A stretch of 60,000 nt of DNA from the NCBI RefSeq assembly GCF_008831285.2, contig NC_045138.2, positions 23,905,934 through 23,965,933 on the forward strand, written 5' to 3'. The DNA is from Nymphaea colorata. Lineage: Eukaryota; Streptophyta; Magnoliopsida; Nymphaeales; Nymphaeaceae. A program made the translations under genes and the position numbers. Within the stretch, counting starts at the first letter, position 1, and every line of letters begins with the position of its first letter. The notes below the pieces were generated by a model that made no database searches, had not been told where the DNA came from, and worked only from the letters and a program-made list of their open reading frames with translations. Positions 12,701-24,550 of this stretch are shown here, piece after piece.

Positions 12701-12952
12701 CCTATGCTCATGTTGAGCATGCTTTGGATTGAGAATTGAACCCAATTGAGTTGAACTAAACTTGAACTGAGTCAGCTTGATTGAATTCAGTTGAACCTGC
12801 AATCTAGACTGAACTTGGAGCTGGTCCTACCCTAAGTTAAGTTGATCACATTGAGCCCGCACCTACCTAGCCTAGAATGATCTAGGTTAGGGTATGTCTA
12901 GTCTTAGATCTTTAGTCCAGTTCCTATTTCCAAATTTTTGAATTCAGATCAT
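9731..12952. other. AT-rich intergenic DNA with one possible exon
   Basis: Apart from the exon candidate at 10503-10642 I find no coding signal. The segment 12640-12910 is rich in gagct and ttgaac words, like the nearby segment 9270-9600, and is probably a decayed dispersed repeat. Confidence 0.55.
10503..10642 (-). CDS. Possible orphan terminal exon of an unidentified gene
   Basis: On the minus strand a pyrimidine-rich tract ending in tttggcag (acceptor AG at 10643-10644) is followed by 45 codons without a stop, closing with TGA at 10503. The peptide has a coding look: a hydrophobic start, then QLVEQLKLPSSAIKRKA and a charged end EDEELSFLEIGGAIED. I do not recognise the family. No upstream exon was identified. 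It could be a gene fragment moved by a transposon or part of a lost gene. The splice phase is two bases before the first codon. Confidence 0.3.
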
Positions 12953-13747
12953 AGATCCAAATCAAGTATCATACCCAGATTTATTTTCTGGAACTTTCTC
13001 TAGGTCCAGATCTTGCTCTAGATCTTATAATTAGAACTTGGTGGACAATTCCATAATAGCACCAAATATATGTGCATTATAATGCTTATTTCATAAAATT
13101 CTGCAGCAAAATATCTCTCTCAAATTTGTCTTATTCAGAACTTGCTAGTAGAAACCATCTCACATGGACTATTAAAAACTCTCTAGAGAGCAGTCTGCAT
13201 CAATCAAAATCAATTTTAGATCCAAATCAAGTATCATATCCAGATTTATTTTCTAGAACTTTCTCTATATCCAGATCTTGCTCTAGATCTTATAATTAGA
13301 ACTTGGTGGACAATTCCATAATAGCGCCAAATATATGTGCATTATAATGCTTATTTCATAAAATTCTGCAGCAAAATATCTCTCTCAAATCTGTCTTATT
13401 CAGAACTTGCTAGTAGAAACCATCTCACATGGACTATTAAAAACTCTCTAGAGAGCAGTCTGCTTCAATCAAAATCAATTTTAGATCCAAATCAAGTATC
13501 ATATCCAGATTTATTTTCTAGAACTTTCTCTATATCCAGATCTTGCTCTAGATCTTATAATTAGAACTTGGTGGACAATTCCATAATAGCGCCAAATATA
13601 TGTGCATTATAATGCTTATTTCATAAAATTCTACAGCAAAATATCTCTCTCAAATCTGTCTTATTCAGAACTTGCTAGTAGAAACCATCTCACATGGGCT
13701 ATTAAAAACTCTCTAGAGAGCAGTCTGCTTCAATCAAAATCAATTTT
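12953..13747. repeat. Tandem repeat, exactly 3 x 265 bp
   Basis: The word agatccaaatcaagtatcat starts at 12953, 13218 and 13483, and the third copy ends at 13747, giving 795 bp in three full units with few differences. The 75-codon open frames inside the units are a by-product of repetition, not genes. Copies 2 and 3 are closest to each other. Confidence 0.95.
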
Positions 13748-15560
13748 GATGCATGATTGAGTCCATAACGAACGTACATCTGTTTCATGTTTGCAAATCA
13801 CACATTTTAATAACATTTTCAACTCAATATCGTGCAACATGATAAGGGACAAGTTTCAATGCCCAAAATTATGTCCAAAGGAGAAATTCTCTCCCTGGCA
13901 CAACTATAAAAAGGGTGTCATCCCTGCCTCTAGCCTATGACCATAAGAGCTGCTAAAGAGTATAACAAATTTGGTGAAAATCCAAACAAGTACTCAACAT
14001 TTGGGCTTAGTTTCCTAGTTCAAGAACACAAGCACGCGGGCTTATAAGTACAAAAGCATTTAAGCTCATACACTTTGGTGCATATATTTCACAATTCGGT
14101 ACATAGAACCTGCACTTAGGTGCATAGAACTAATACTTAGGTGCACATGACTTGTGAAATAGCACACTTAACTTTCAAGGATTTTCACAACTTACCATTT
14201 GATCAAAATTTCTTCTAAGTTATCATGCTTTGTGCCTTGGTCGAGCAAACATCAGTGTCATTCTAATACATTTTAAATGAAAAGCCATTCTTAATTACTG
14301 ATTGATAGCAATCAAATAATGAAAATCTCAATAGGACCATAGGGAGCAGGGGTGAAGAGAGGATTTTTTTTCAGGAGAGGGTTAAACGGTTCAACAAACT
14401 TATACAAGTAGGGTCAAACTAAACTCGAATCCAAAAATTACATTAGGGCGTAAGCTATGAGAAGCTATTCAATGAAATTGAGAGAGACAAAGTTTAAGAA
14501 ATGTCACTAACTTCAATAACCAAATAGGGCATAGGCTTAATAGAATCTGTTTGAGAACAAACATCTAAACTAACTTGACCAAATACGCAATGCATTGCAA
14601 AATGAGTGCTGAGAGAGGGGCTGGGGACAAGTGTATTTATTTATCCAAGTCACCAATCTAGAGTGCCAATTTGACATAAAGGTGATTTGCATTCATTACA
14701 TAAAGATTGGAATGCATGAACAATTTTCTTAGTGGGAACTCGAGATAAGATGGACAAAGCCACACAGAACTACCAAAGTTGTGGGGCTTCACAGTAACTT
14801 GTGGGTTGGTGAGGTATTTTCCTTAAATGTGAAGGTTGACTTGAAGGAAAGAAATCAAAAGCTGAAAAGAAAGGAGCCAATATGGCCAAACAAAGGAAAA
14901 AAAAGAAAGAAAAAGGAACAATCAGAACACAAGAGTAGGAGGGTGTCTGCCTGAGAAACAAAAGCCTTTCAGATCAATAGGAGCTTACAAAGTACTGTAG
15001 TGTTTCCTATGATTATGAAGCAATTGAGATAATGTATGCTCATCTATGAGATTCTTCATGACATTGAGAATGATTATTCTAAGCTTATGTTTTGGAAACG
15101 GAAAGAAATCCATTCTAGAGAGCTTGATAACGTTAATTAGGAAAAATACTAGCTGTCGAAAGGGTTTAGATCACATGTATGTGTCTCTATAGAGTACTAA
15201 ATTTGGAGTCCTTGAAGCTTTTCATCATAAGATAAACTTTTACCAACAAATTTTATGAAATTCATCCCAAGTAAGGGCATTTTTTGAACAATATTTGGAT
15301 CGAAATCTCATAACAAGAAATTCTTACAAGGTCGCACCAGTGTCGACATTGAATCATCTTTTATTTTTTGGGCATCAAAGGTTACGTCTCCCATGACAAG
15401 AACTTCATGACGTTCATATATTGTCAAAATCAAGAACATTCCATTACAGTGGGGCGTTTTATTATTTTCTTTTGCAAATTTGGTGTGTTCTGTTTCGCCG
15501 CTAAGCACAGTTTTTATCGGCTTAGTTGCAAAGAGGTGCGTCTATAAACACCCCAAAGTC
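13748..15560. other. Intergenic DNA, no gene recognised
   Basis: A 'gaggattttttttcagga' repeat fragment occurs at about 14345-14470 and is related to the inverted pair at 46346 and 47461. The rest has short frames without coding character. Confidence 0.5.
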
Positions 15561-15569
15561 TTCGTACGG

Positions 15570-15780
15570 CCAAATGAATCATATGAGCCGTCCACCCGGA
15601 CCAAGGGAAATAAAGCCACCACTACATTGATAAATGACTATTTTGCCCCTGAACTTTATCATCTTTGTTTCTAAACCTACCTTTGCCTCTAAACCTTGGG
15701 AAACTTCCAAAACTCCAGGATTGCCTAAGATCAATTCAATTAGAGTATTCTCATCTTTATCTTTACAATAAGCCTGCATC
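15570..15780 (+). repeat. Dispersed repeat, copy 2 of a pair
   Basis: Related to 8990-9260 in the same orientation, sharing tgactattttgcccctga, gccgtccacccgg, aaacttccaaaactcc and tattctcatctttat in the same order. Confidence 0.5.
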
Positions 15781-16060
15781 GTGCCGGCCCAGCCTAGTTC
15801 TAGAATTAAAATCCTGAGCCCAAGCCCGGTTTGGGCCCGACTTGATTAAATTAAAAATATATTTTTAATATAAATAATATATAGATATAATTAATCGTAA
15901 TAAATTAGTATGATTATTTATAAATATTAACAAAGTGAATATTATTTTTTTTATTGGCCCACCCGAATTTATTGGGCGGGCTTGATGCCCTTTTTTCGGG
16001 GCCCAGGTCGGGCCAGGTACTCGGTACCCACCAGTGACTCGGCCCAGTACCACCGAGGCT
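15779..16060. repeat. GC-flanked, AT-cored repeat (possible non-autonomous DNA transposon)
   Basis: Ends are rich in ggcccagc, cccaagcccgg and ggcccgac words, while the middle 120 bases are almost purely A/T. The same design appears at 16565-16820 and, with a captured gene piece, at 31944-32684. Clear terminal inverted repeats were not found for this copy. Confidence 0.4.
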
Positions 16061-16564
16061 TACTTTACGACGAGTGAAGGCAGTTTGACTACACTAGCCT
16101 TCCAAAGTTAGTTTAATATTATGTTAATGTTTGGATTTATTGTTGGTTTACATATATAAGTGCCCCAAACAAATTACAGATATTAAATGAATGCCCCCGA
16201 CAAAAAAAAATTCTGGCTCCGCTAGTGTGCAACGACCCCCTTATGCTGCAAAAGGAGTGGCGAGGGAAGAGCCAAACCGGCCTATGCTGGCCATGCAGCA
16301 AGGGATGCATTGCTTGGCTAATGATGGCCAGGCAAGTGATATAGCAGCTTGATTGCACATAGCCAACAAGCAGCCACATTGCTTCTCAGCTTGGTGTTAG
16401 GTGGGCAAGCGACATCGGTGTAGAAAATGACCGGTCAGCTTGGTGCTGATGGGTCTTCGACTCTTCCCACTTGGAGTTAGAGTGGATCTAATATTGCGGA
16501 CTGATCTAGTTTGAAATCCAGCTCTGGATTAGAGTTGAAGTTGGCAGACAATGGGGCACCCCAC

Positions 16565-16820
16565 GACGCAATCGGTAGCTTTATCTTCCAAGTATCGAGC
16601 CCGGGTCGGCCTGACGGGGTCCAATTCGGTCCGATAAGTTATTTAATATTATTTTTATTTTATTAATAATATATATTGTTAAAATATATTTTATATTTTT
16701 AAAATATATTTTTTAAATTTTAACTGGGCCATGCCGGGCTGGCCAGATGGCCAAGCCTATGTGCAAGCAATAAAGGCTGATGCAGGCCAATACGGGTGCC
16801 TGGCTGGGTCCTATATTACC
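16565..16820. repeat. GC-flanked, AT-cored repeat, second copy
   Basis: The left edge reads gagcccgggtcggcctgacg and the right edge ggccatgccgggctggcc, with an AT-only centre at about 16630-16715. Same design as 15779-16060. Confidence 0.4.
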
Positions 16821-17094
16821 CAATCGGCCAACACTATGTCCAGGGGCACAGAGCCAGGAACTTTTTTTTTTTCAAAGGGCATAGCATTTTCAGAATTTAT
16901 AGAGGGGCCAAACAATATTTTTTAAAAATTTTATATATGCAAAGTTAAAAACTTTAAAAAATATAAAAATATATTTTTTTTCCAAAATGTGAGAGAGGAC
17001 TATGGCCCACACCTGCCCCTTTCCCTCGGCCCCGGTCCATGTTAAGGCCTTGTTGCGTATGTTATGGCTAAAGGGCCAAACCATCCCCGGCAAC

Positions 17095-17701
17095 TAGGCA
17101 TGTCGATGGATTGGATTTGAATCAGATATCTTTTTTTAATTGTTTTAAGAAAATTGGATATGGTAAAAACTTTAACATCTAAATAAAAAATGGAATTGGA
17201 TTCGGCTTTAAGAGATGATATCTGATCAAATTTGGATCTGAATTCTGTTTTAAGTAAATATCTGATTGTATGACAAATTTCTTAGCATGGATATTCACAT
17301 TCAAATTTGGATATCTGAATCTGGAAGCACGAAATAATGTATGAATCTGGAAGCATAAGATAATATCCGAATCCAAAGACACCCATCTCAATTCGAAGAA
17401 TCGGAATCCAAAACCGTTAATCCAAATCCACCCAAACTGATTGTCTTTTGGAGTGCTGCTATGGGTTTTGAACCTGCAACCTTTAACATGGATATTCAAA
17501 TCGAAATTTAGATATCCAAATCTGGAAGCATGAAATAATATCCGAATCAGGAAGCATAAGACAATATCTGAACCGAAAGATGCCAATTTGAATCCAAATT
17601 TACCCACCTGAATTTGAAGAATCCGAGAGTCCAAAACCGTGAATCCGAATCCCCCCGAACTGATTGTCTTTTGAAGGGCTGCTATGGGTTTTGAACCTGC
17701 A
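17095..17701. repeat. 'Atccgaatcc' repeat with an internal direct duplication
   Basis: The stretch is filled with variants of gaatccgaatcc and gatatctgaatctgg. An approximately 210-bp unit occurs twice, at about 17281-17483 and 17487-17701. Each unit closes with ctgattgtcttttg, then gctgctatgggttttgaacctgca. The long minus-strand frame across it (197 codons) is a consequence of the repeat structure and shows no known domain. A related fragment is at 34080-34265. Confidence 0.7.
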
Positions 17702-17774
17702 CGACTCCAGGTTGTTTTGGCAAAATGTTTAGCCAAGACAACCAACTTAAATTCTTGGCAATGGATGAACATAA

Positions 17775-19324
17775 AATTAATAATAGAGTTAAACTATTAA
17801 AGCCTTAGTAACAAGTGATCGTGCATTTGATGTAAAAGAGATTATCGGTAACCAAGAGTTTCGAAGGGTCAAACTATGGCTACGATGGCCTATCTCTATC
17901 TGCCAGAAGCTTTAACCAACAACACTAATTATAGTTGAATATTTCCTATAAAGTTTAATGTGCAAAAACCCATCATATAAACCACCATCTTTGTGCCTTG
18001 TATATTATTCTTTTAAGATTTAGTTTTTTTCAATAAACTACCAGTCTATCATGTACTTTAATTAAAATGTGAATGGATCCATGGCTATTGTTTTCTTTTA
18101 TCACCCAATAGTTGGAACAAGATGGTTCTTATTAAACATGACCATATTCTCTTGCTCATGGACCCTAACCCAAAATAAATTTGAATCCTATTCTGCGTAT
18201 ATCAAACTATAAAAATTCTGATATTTGTTAAGTAAATTTTAGCTTATTTCAAATGAAGAAATGATATCATATAAAAACAATAGCATAAAACGCTTAATGA
18301 AAATATATGACTAGCATTTTCAAAACAAATTTAGTATAGCATAATTATATTAGAAAGTTGAACTTAGTTGTATATGAATAATCATCCAAGATTACTATTT
18401 GAGACAAAAAATTTCTATAAATTTTTGCAATTTAGACTAAAAGTTCATTCTTCAGATAAGTTTTTTGTTATCCAAACAAAATTTTCAATTAAACCAGACA
18501 AGTAGATTTTGAGTACTAACATCGAATGTATATACATTTGACATGAAAGGAATTGTGAAAATAATAAAACATTGTTTATTGAATAAACTAGATGGCTGGA
18601 TCAAAACAAACATGGATCTAAATGACTACATGTGAGAATCCAATATCTTTACCGGACTCTCCACCACAATGGATGTAGATACTAAGAAAACCAAATCGAA
18701 ATCCAAATCTGATCTCCTATTTCTTATTTAATCAAGATTGGTAGTCCTTAAATGAATCTGGGTTGATAGTCAATAGAATTCAGTCATTAAGATTTTATGT
18801 ACCAAAGTTTGATCCATTTCACTTCATTAGTTCAATTCAGTTTGAGGTCGAATTCAGTCCCGAGTAGGAACCCTACGTTCAATTCTTGAACCAATCTTAA
18901 TGCCCCAAGCCAAGTCTCGAGTATAAATCAAAGTCCCACCATAAGAAGAAAAGTAATATATTGTGACGAAGGACTCACTTGCGCCACTATTTGCTGGTAG
19001 AATATCCTGTCCCCATGGCAGATATGGCATGGTTGGATGTCTACGCACAAACCACAATTAGTAGTAGCAAAATTTCTTTGCGCCACAAAATATTATAATT
19101 TTTAATAGCAGAAAAGCTTCTGAGTCGTAGAATGCCACATTTTATATGAGACTTTGTGGTGCAAGTATCTGCGCTAACCTATTTATTCGCCACAACCTTA
19201 TTGTTGTCTTGTGTGGTGAATCGGCTGCTCCATACCCTCTTCCGTGGGAATTCCTTACATTCCGGTGAAAATTTTATATTCCGGTCGATTCCTGCTGAAT
19301 CTTACTGCTATGGTCTATTCTATC
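17775..19324. other. AT-rich intergenic DNA up to the copia insertion site
   Basis: No coding signal. The last part (about 19020-19324) has ccacaatt...ccacaaaatatt...ccacattt words. It may be part of an older element into which the copia element at 19325 inserted. Confidence 0.45.
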
Positions 19325-19657
19325 TGTTGAAATGGGAGAGACATGGAGAATGAAGAATCAAAACACAAATTTTTACGTGGTTCGGTTCATAGACCTACAT
19401 CCACAAAGAACACCAGAGCAACAGCCCCTTTTGATTTCCTCTTTATTTCTTTTTCTCTGTTTTTTCCTTTGCTTTACAATGCATATATAATGTATGATCA
19501 ATATGAACGTTTGATGAACTTTACATACAAGTATGAAGATTATTGCGGAAACTAACGAGAATGGCAATAATCCTTCCAACGTTCACTAGGTTTCAAAAGG
19601 CAAGATTGAGAGGAGCCGTTGAGTGTGCTGTGCTGGCTGAAACGATTACTTTCAATA
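19325..19657 (-). repeat. 3' LTR of copia element 1
   Basis: On the plus strand it starts with TGTTGAAATGGG and ends with TTTCAATA; the last bases have mutated from the CA seen in the other LTR. Followed by the polypurine tract. Confidence 0.95.
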
Positions 19658-20506
19658 CTCCCCTTCAAGTGGGGCGTAGAGATTCAAACAGCCCCACTTG
19701 CTTTTAATATCGTCAAATTGCTTTGTAGGAAGTCCTTTAGTAAACCCATCGGTCAGCTGCTCTGTGCTTCTAGTATATGGAGTTTCAATCTCTCCTTTTT
19801 GGACCTTTTCACGTACATAATGACAATCAAATTCTATATGTTTGGTGCGTTCATGAAAAACTGAATTTGCTGCTATATAAATTGCAGCTTGATTGTCACA
19901 GTGCATTGGAATGGGAGACTTGATAACAAATCCAAGTTCTTGGATGAGTGATTTTATCCAAATGAGCTCGCTTGAGGTAGTCGTCATTGCCTTGTATTCA
20001 GCCTCAACACTGGATCTGGAAACAGTGTGTTGTTTTTTGCTTTTCCAAGAAACTAGGTTTTCACCAACATACACACAATAACCTGTCATCGATCTTCTAT
20101 CTGAAGCACCGGCCCAATCTGCATCTGAGTAACCTCGTATATTAACATGCCCATTCACTTTGTACCACAAATCTTGTCCTGGAGTCTTCTTCAAGTATCT
20201 GAGAATTCTTTCCATAGCTTTGACATGAACTTCTTTAGGTGAATGCATATGTTGACTTACCAGACTGACGGCATAATTGATGTCAGGTCGTGTGACAGTA
20301 AGATATATTAATTTTCCCACAAGTCTTTGATAGCTTGTCACATTTTCAATAGGTTCATCCTTGGTATTGTCAAGTTTAGGGTAGACTTCTATGGGCGTAT
20401 CTGCTGGCCTGATACTTGTTTTCCTCGTTTCTTTAAGTAAATCAAGTATGTACTTTCGTTGGTTTAGAAAAATACCTTTCTTGGATCTAGCAACTTCGAT
20501 TCCCAA
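19652..20506 (-). pseudogene. Copia element 1: end of reverse transcriptase and RNase H
   Basis: This frame carries the C-terminal part of the polyprotein. It starts with the segment after the RT catalytic site (GIEVARSKKGIFLNQRKY) and continues with the palm/thumb region. The RNase H domain follows, with GYSDADWAG, the strand SRSSVEAEYKAM, the HCDNQAAI block and HERTKHIEFDCHYVREKV, all typical of plant copia. It is separated from the RT piece upstream by a one-base deletion near 20517: gac-ctg has become gactg in the LGD-LKYFLG motif. The stop lies just inside the 3' LTR, as is usual. Confidence 0.9.
19658..19668 (-). promoter_or_regulatory. Polypurine tract of copia element 1
   Basis: Read on the minus strand the bases just before the 3' LTR are gaaggggag, the usual primer site for plus-strand DNA synthesis. 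Confidence 0.8.
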
Positions 20507-20514
20507 AAAATACT

Positions 20515-20934
20515 TCAGTCTCCCAGGTCTTTGATTTCAAACGTATTGTGAAGATACCACTTTGTGTGATCCATCTCTTGTTCATCGTTACCTGTAATTA
20601 TTATGTCATCCACATAAATTAATACAACAACAATTTTATCGTCAGATCTCTTGATGAAAACTGAATTATCTGAGTTGCATTTGATGAATTTTTTGTTTTC
20701 CAATGCATCACTCAATTTTTGATACCAGGCTCTAGGAGATTGCTTCAATCCATAAATCGACTTCTTGAGTCTGCAGACAAGATTTGGAGTGCATTCCATA
20801 GGATGGCCTGGTGGCAGGTTCATATATACTTCTTCTTGAAGGTCGTCTTGTAAAAAAACATTCTTCACATCTAATTGAAACAAGGGCCATTCAAAATTGC
20901 AAGCAATCGATAGGAGGATTCTGATGGTATTCAT
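20515..20934 (-). pseudogene. Copia element 1: reverse transcriptase core
   Basis: It encodes the RT fingers and palm: FQLDVKNVFLQDDLQEEVYM, VCRLKKSIYGLKQSPRAWY and the catalytic YVDDIIITGND. The motif before it (DYEETFAPVAKMN) is in the same frame but lies behind a stop at 20980-20982. That TAA stands where related elements have CAA (Gln), a C-to-T change. The 3' end runs into the frameshift near 20517. Confidence 0.92.
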
Positions 20935-20979
20935 TTTTGCTACAGGAGCAAAAGTTTCTTCATAGTCTAACCCTTGTGT

Positions 20980-23418
20980 TTAAATATACCCTTTAGCAAC
21001 CAGGCGTGCCTTGTGGCGTTCAATGGAGCCATCACTCTTGTACTTGGTTTTGAAAATCCATTTGCACCCAACAACACGTTTTCCCACTGGAAGAGTTACA
21101 AGTTCCCATGTACGATTTTTGTGGAGAGCATCAAGCTCTTCATGCATGGCTTCAACCCACAATTTTTGGTCTTTGGCTTCTTGGTATGTAGTAGGATCTT
21201 TTTGTTTTTCAATACGACTAAGGAAGGCCACGTGGTGTTTGAGTTGATTGCTATAACTCAAATATTTTTCCAGAGGATGAGCAACAGCGATGTTGGTGAC
21301 AAAGTCCTTCAAATGTCTAGGTGGCTGAATGTTTCGAGAAGATCTCCTTAGAGTGGGTTTAGACGGGTGAGATTCTGAAGTTTCCAAGTAAGGTTCAATA
21401 GGATCCATAGCTCCTATTGCATTGTTTTGATATGCTTGAGGCTCAAAAGAGGCTTCCGTACTGTTAGAATTAGTTTCAAGGTTTTCACCGGTTTCTCTTC
21501 CTTCAAGGTCACTACGGTGATGGGTTATGGTGATATCAAAATCATTGTATAATAGACTGTTGGGTGTGACCATTATGTCGTGCTTGGAACTATCCTCCCC
21601 TTGCCTTGCATCGTGAGAGAAATAAGACCTTTTTTCATAAAAAACTACATCCTGAGAGATATGGATCTGCTTGGCAGTAACATCATAACACCTGAAACCC
21701 TTTTTTGTCGATGAGTAGCCCAAGAAAATACATTTTTTCGCTCTGTGGTTGAGTTTGTCTGCAGCTTTACTCTTGACATAGACAATGCATCCAAAAATTC
21801 TCATGTGGTCCACTTTAAATTTCCGTTTCATGAGGGCTTCCAAAGGAGTTTTTCCAGCAAGAATTCTTGTGAGTGTGCGATTGATAGTATAACATGCTGT
21901 CAAAACTGCATCACTCCAAAAATGTTTAGGAACATTCATATCAAATAGTAAAGACCTAGTCATTTCTAGAAGATGACGATTTTTTCGTTCTGCCACCCCA
22001 TTTTGTTGGGGTGTATCTACGCAGGTGAATTGATGATCCATCCCGCTCTCCTTTTTGAATTGTTCAAAGAATTGATTTTTATATTCTGTACCATTGTCGG
22101 ATCTAAGACTTATACGAGTTGCAAATTGAGTTTCAACCATTTTGTAAAACTCTAGAAATTTTGCAAAAACTTCATCCTTGGTTTTTAGTAGATAAATCCA
22201 AGTGGTTTTTGAAAAATCATCAATGAAAGTGAGATAATACCGAAAATTTGAGTAAGATTTCACAGGAGCTGGCCCCCACACATCAGTATGAATAAGATCA
22301 AAAGGAAACATAGCATTGTTTAAGGATTCATGGAATGGAAGTCTAGACATTTTAGCATACTTGCAAGTTTCACAAACATGAGAGTCATAATTCAAATTTG
22401 GTAACAAAACATTCAAGACACGACGTGATGGGTGACCAAGTCTCCGATGCCAAAGTTCGCTTTCTTGGTTGATTTGTGCAGTCAATGCATATTCATTGAT
22501 TTTTAGCATGTATAGCCCATTTTCGTGAGTTCCCTCACCAATCTTCCTCTTCGATATAGGGTCCTGTAAAACAACGTTAGTGGGAGAGAAAATAACTTGA
22601 CAATTTAAATCTCTAACAATTTTTGAAACGGACAACAAGTTGGTTGAGAGATCTGGCATATAGAGCACTTTAGATTTAGCACCATTTCTAAGAATATCTA
22701 ATTCTCCTTCTCCTTGAACATGCATAGAAGAACCATTAGCAATAACAATAGATTTTTTTCTAGTCATAGAAGAACAATTATTAAGGTTATGGCAATTCAT
22801 AGACATATGATCACTAGCTCCAGAATCAACAATCCAATAATCAGATTTGAGTGAAGTAAGAGCGTTACCAGCAACACTTGCTGAAGCTGCCGTACTGTTT
22901 TGATGTTCTTTATCATCGTGATTCTTGACATTTTTCAGCAGTTCGTTTATTTTTTCCAGCAGTTGAGGGAGATCCAAAGTGTCAAGAGTTTTGGCTGCAA
23001 CATTGGCTACGGTAGTGGTGCTCCCCTTCTCTTTTTTTTCTGTTCTCATGGTGGTGGGTTTTCCGTGGAGGAACCAACACCTTTCCTTGGTATGACCCTC
23101 CTTTTTGCAATGAGAACAAAATCGTTTTGGACGATTCTTCCATTTATGTTCACTGCTTTTATCAGCTCCATAGAAAGCAACCTGTTCTATATTGCTAGAG
23201 TTCCCTTTAAAAGAATCAGAATTTTGAAACATAACCTTTTTTCTGGATTCGTCTCTCATAAGAATTGAGCAAATAGTGCTGAGAGAAGGAAGCTCCAGGG
23301 ACATTAAAATTTGGCTTCGGATGGGTTCATACTCTGGGCCAAGAGTTGCAAGAAGCTCAAAAATTTTTTGTTGTTCACGCAATTTTTCTCGAGATCTAAG
23401 TGTAGCAGACATATCCAT
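20980..23418 (-). pseudogene. Copia element 1: gag end, protease, integrase, start of RT
   Basis: This 812-codon open frame has, in order: a CCHC zinc knuckle (residues 101-114, CSHCKKEGHTKERC); the aspartic protease active site WIVDSGASDHM (195-205); the integrase HHCC zinc finger (His324, His329, Cys349, Cys352); and the integrase core with Asp379, Asp441 and Glu477, a canonical D,D-35-E spacing. The chromodomain-free copia integrase tail (RIFGCIVYV, FLGYSSTKKGFRCY) and the first RT motif (CKWIFKTKYKSDGSIERHKA) come next. It is continuous in frame with the gag piece upstream except for one TGA, and ends at the TAA at 20980-20982. All catalytic residues that can be checked are intact. Confidence 0.95.
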
Positions 23419-23436
23419 AAGATAGTCAAGTTCATC

Positions 23437-23895
23437 TCACATACCTTGAATGTCGCCTAGCAGGTCACCAAAATTTTTGTTGTGCTTTTTGAGATCCCGG
23501 ATACCTTGAGAGAGTTGATACATATGACCAATGTCGTTTTTCTCACTATAGAGTTCCTTTGCCTTTCTCCAAATTTGATGAGCAGTTTCTGCGAAATAGA
23601 ATCCTCGTGCGACTTTGGGCTCCATAGAGTTAATTATCCAAGACATTATGAGATGATTGGTAGATCGCCATTCTCTGTAAGTCGGATCTGTTTCAATAGG
23701 TCTTGGAAGATCTTCGGTGACGAAATCCAACTTGTTTCTACCACTTAAATAGAGCATCGCCGATTTGGACCAAGCCAAATAGTTGCTGCCATTTAAAAGT
23801 ACAGAAGTAATCTTGTTTGCAGGGCTTGGTTGCTCCTGCACGATAATTTTTTCTACCACTCTGGTTGTGGTTCCGACGCTTGAATCTTCTGTCAT
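23437..23895 (-). pseudogene. Copia element 1: gag N-terminal part
   Basis: The ATG at 23895 opens the polyprotein. The text contains LNGSNYLAWSKSAMLYLSGR and the helix with IWRKAKELYSEKND, matching the plant copia gag family (UBN2/retrotran_gag type). It ends in an in-frame TGA at 23437-23439 within IQGM-stop-DELDYL. Related elements have Trp (TGG) there, so a G-to-A change is likely. Downstream sequence stays in the same frame. Confidence 0.9.
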
Positions 23896-24534
23896 GGTGA
23901 AATGAACAACGTCCCGCCAGATAAGTAGGAGATTTCTGTCTTGCCGGTTCCTCCTCGTCTAAGGCAAGGAAGCAAATAAGGGCGATGTCGAAAGAGGGCT
24001 TTTTTTTTTGTTCTTTCTCGCTCGCTTGACCTTTCTCTCTCCTCACGAGAGCACTTCCCGTTTCTTCTTGTTCGTCCGACAGTGGTGCCTCTATCGGTCT
24101 CCAAAGAGAACAAAACCAGAGAGGGAAATGTCTCTGTCCCGCGCGAGGTCTCCTTCCTCGCCTCCTGGTCTTGCCGACGGTGGCTTCTACCATTTCTCAA
24201 CAACCCAACCCCAGCACGAGGGGTACAGAGAGCTCCGCTCAGGAAGCGGCGACGGCTTAGGGCGTCGGTCGGACGGTGGACGTCGGGCGGCGGAGTTGAA
24301 ACCTAGCACCGGAGTTTGTGGAAGAAACGATGATCTCTCCCTCAGGCGATCACTCCCGCTGGCCTCGTTTTCACCATTGGACGAACAAGAAGAGGACAGA
24401 GGAGCTAGAGAAATCGTCTTTGCCCTCCGGACGGCCTCCAGTCACCGGGAAATAGGTCTTGATCAGAAAACCCCTTTTGATGGAATTAGATGCAACAGTT
24501 AGATCTCTGGCGACAGACAGGAGGAGCGGTGGAA
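23896..24534 (-). other. Untranslated leader of copia element 1
   Basis: The region between the primer site and the gag start is GC-richer than its surroundings. It has no frame with domain content on the minus strand; the open frames on the plus strand are antisense and not genes. Confidence 0.7.
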
Positions 24535-24550
24535 CCTGGCTCGGATACCA
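24535..24550 (-). promoter_or_regulatory. Primer-binding site of copia element 1 (tRNA-iMet type)
   Basis: Immediately after the 5' LTR the minus strand reads TGGTATCCGAGCCAGG. The plant initiator-Met tRNA end gives TGGTATCAGAGC, so the match has one difference (A to C). Confidence 0.85.

Noticed and set aside
13072-13564. Two nearly identical 75-codon frames
   Set aside because: They are the same piece of a 265-bp tandem repeat seen twice.
17179-17772. 197-codon open frame on the minus strand
   Set aside because: It lies in an internally duplicated repeat and simply repeats its own residues; no known domain.
24008-24502. 164-codon plus-strand frame
   Set aside because: Antisense to the untranslated leader of copia element 1; no homology recognised.
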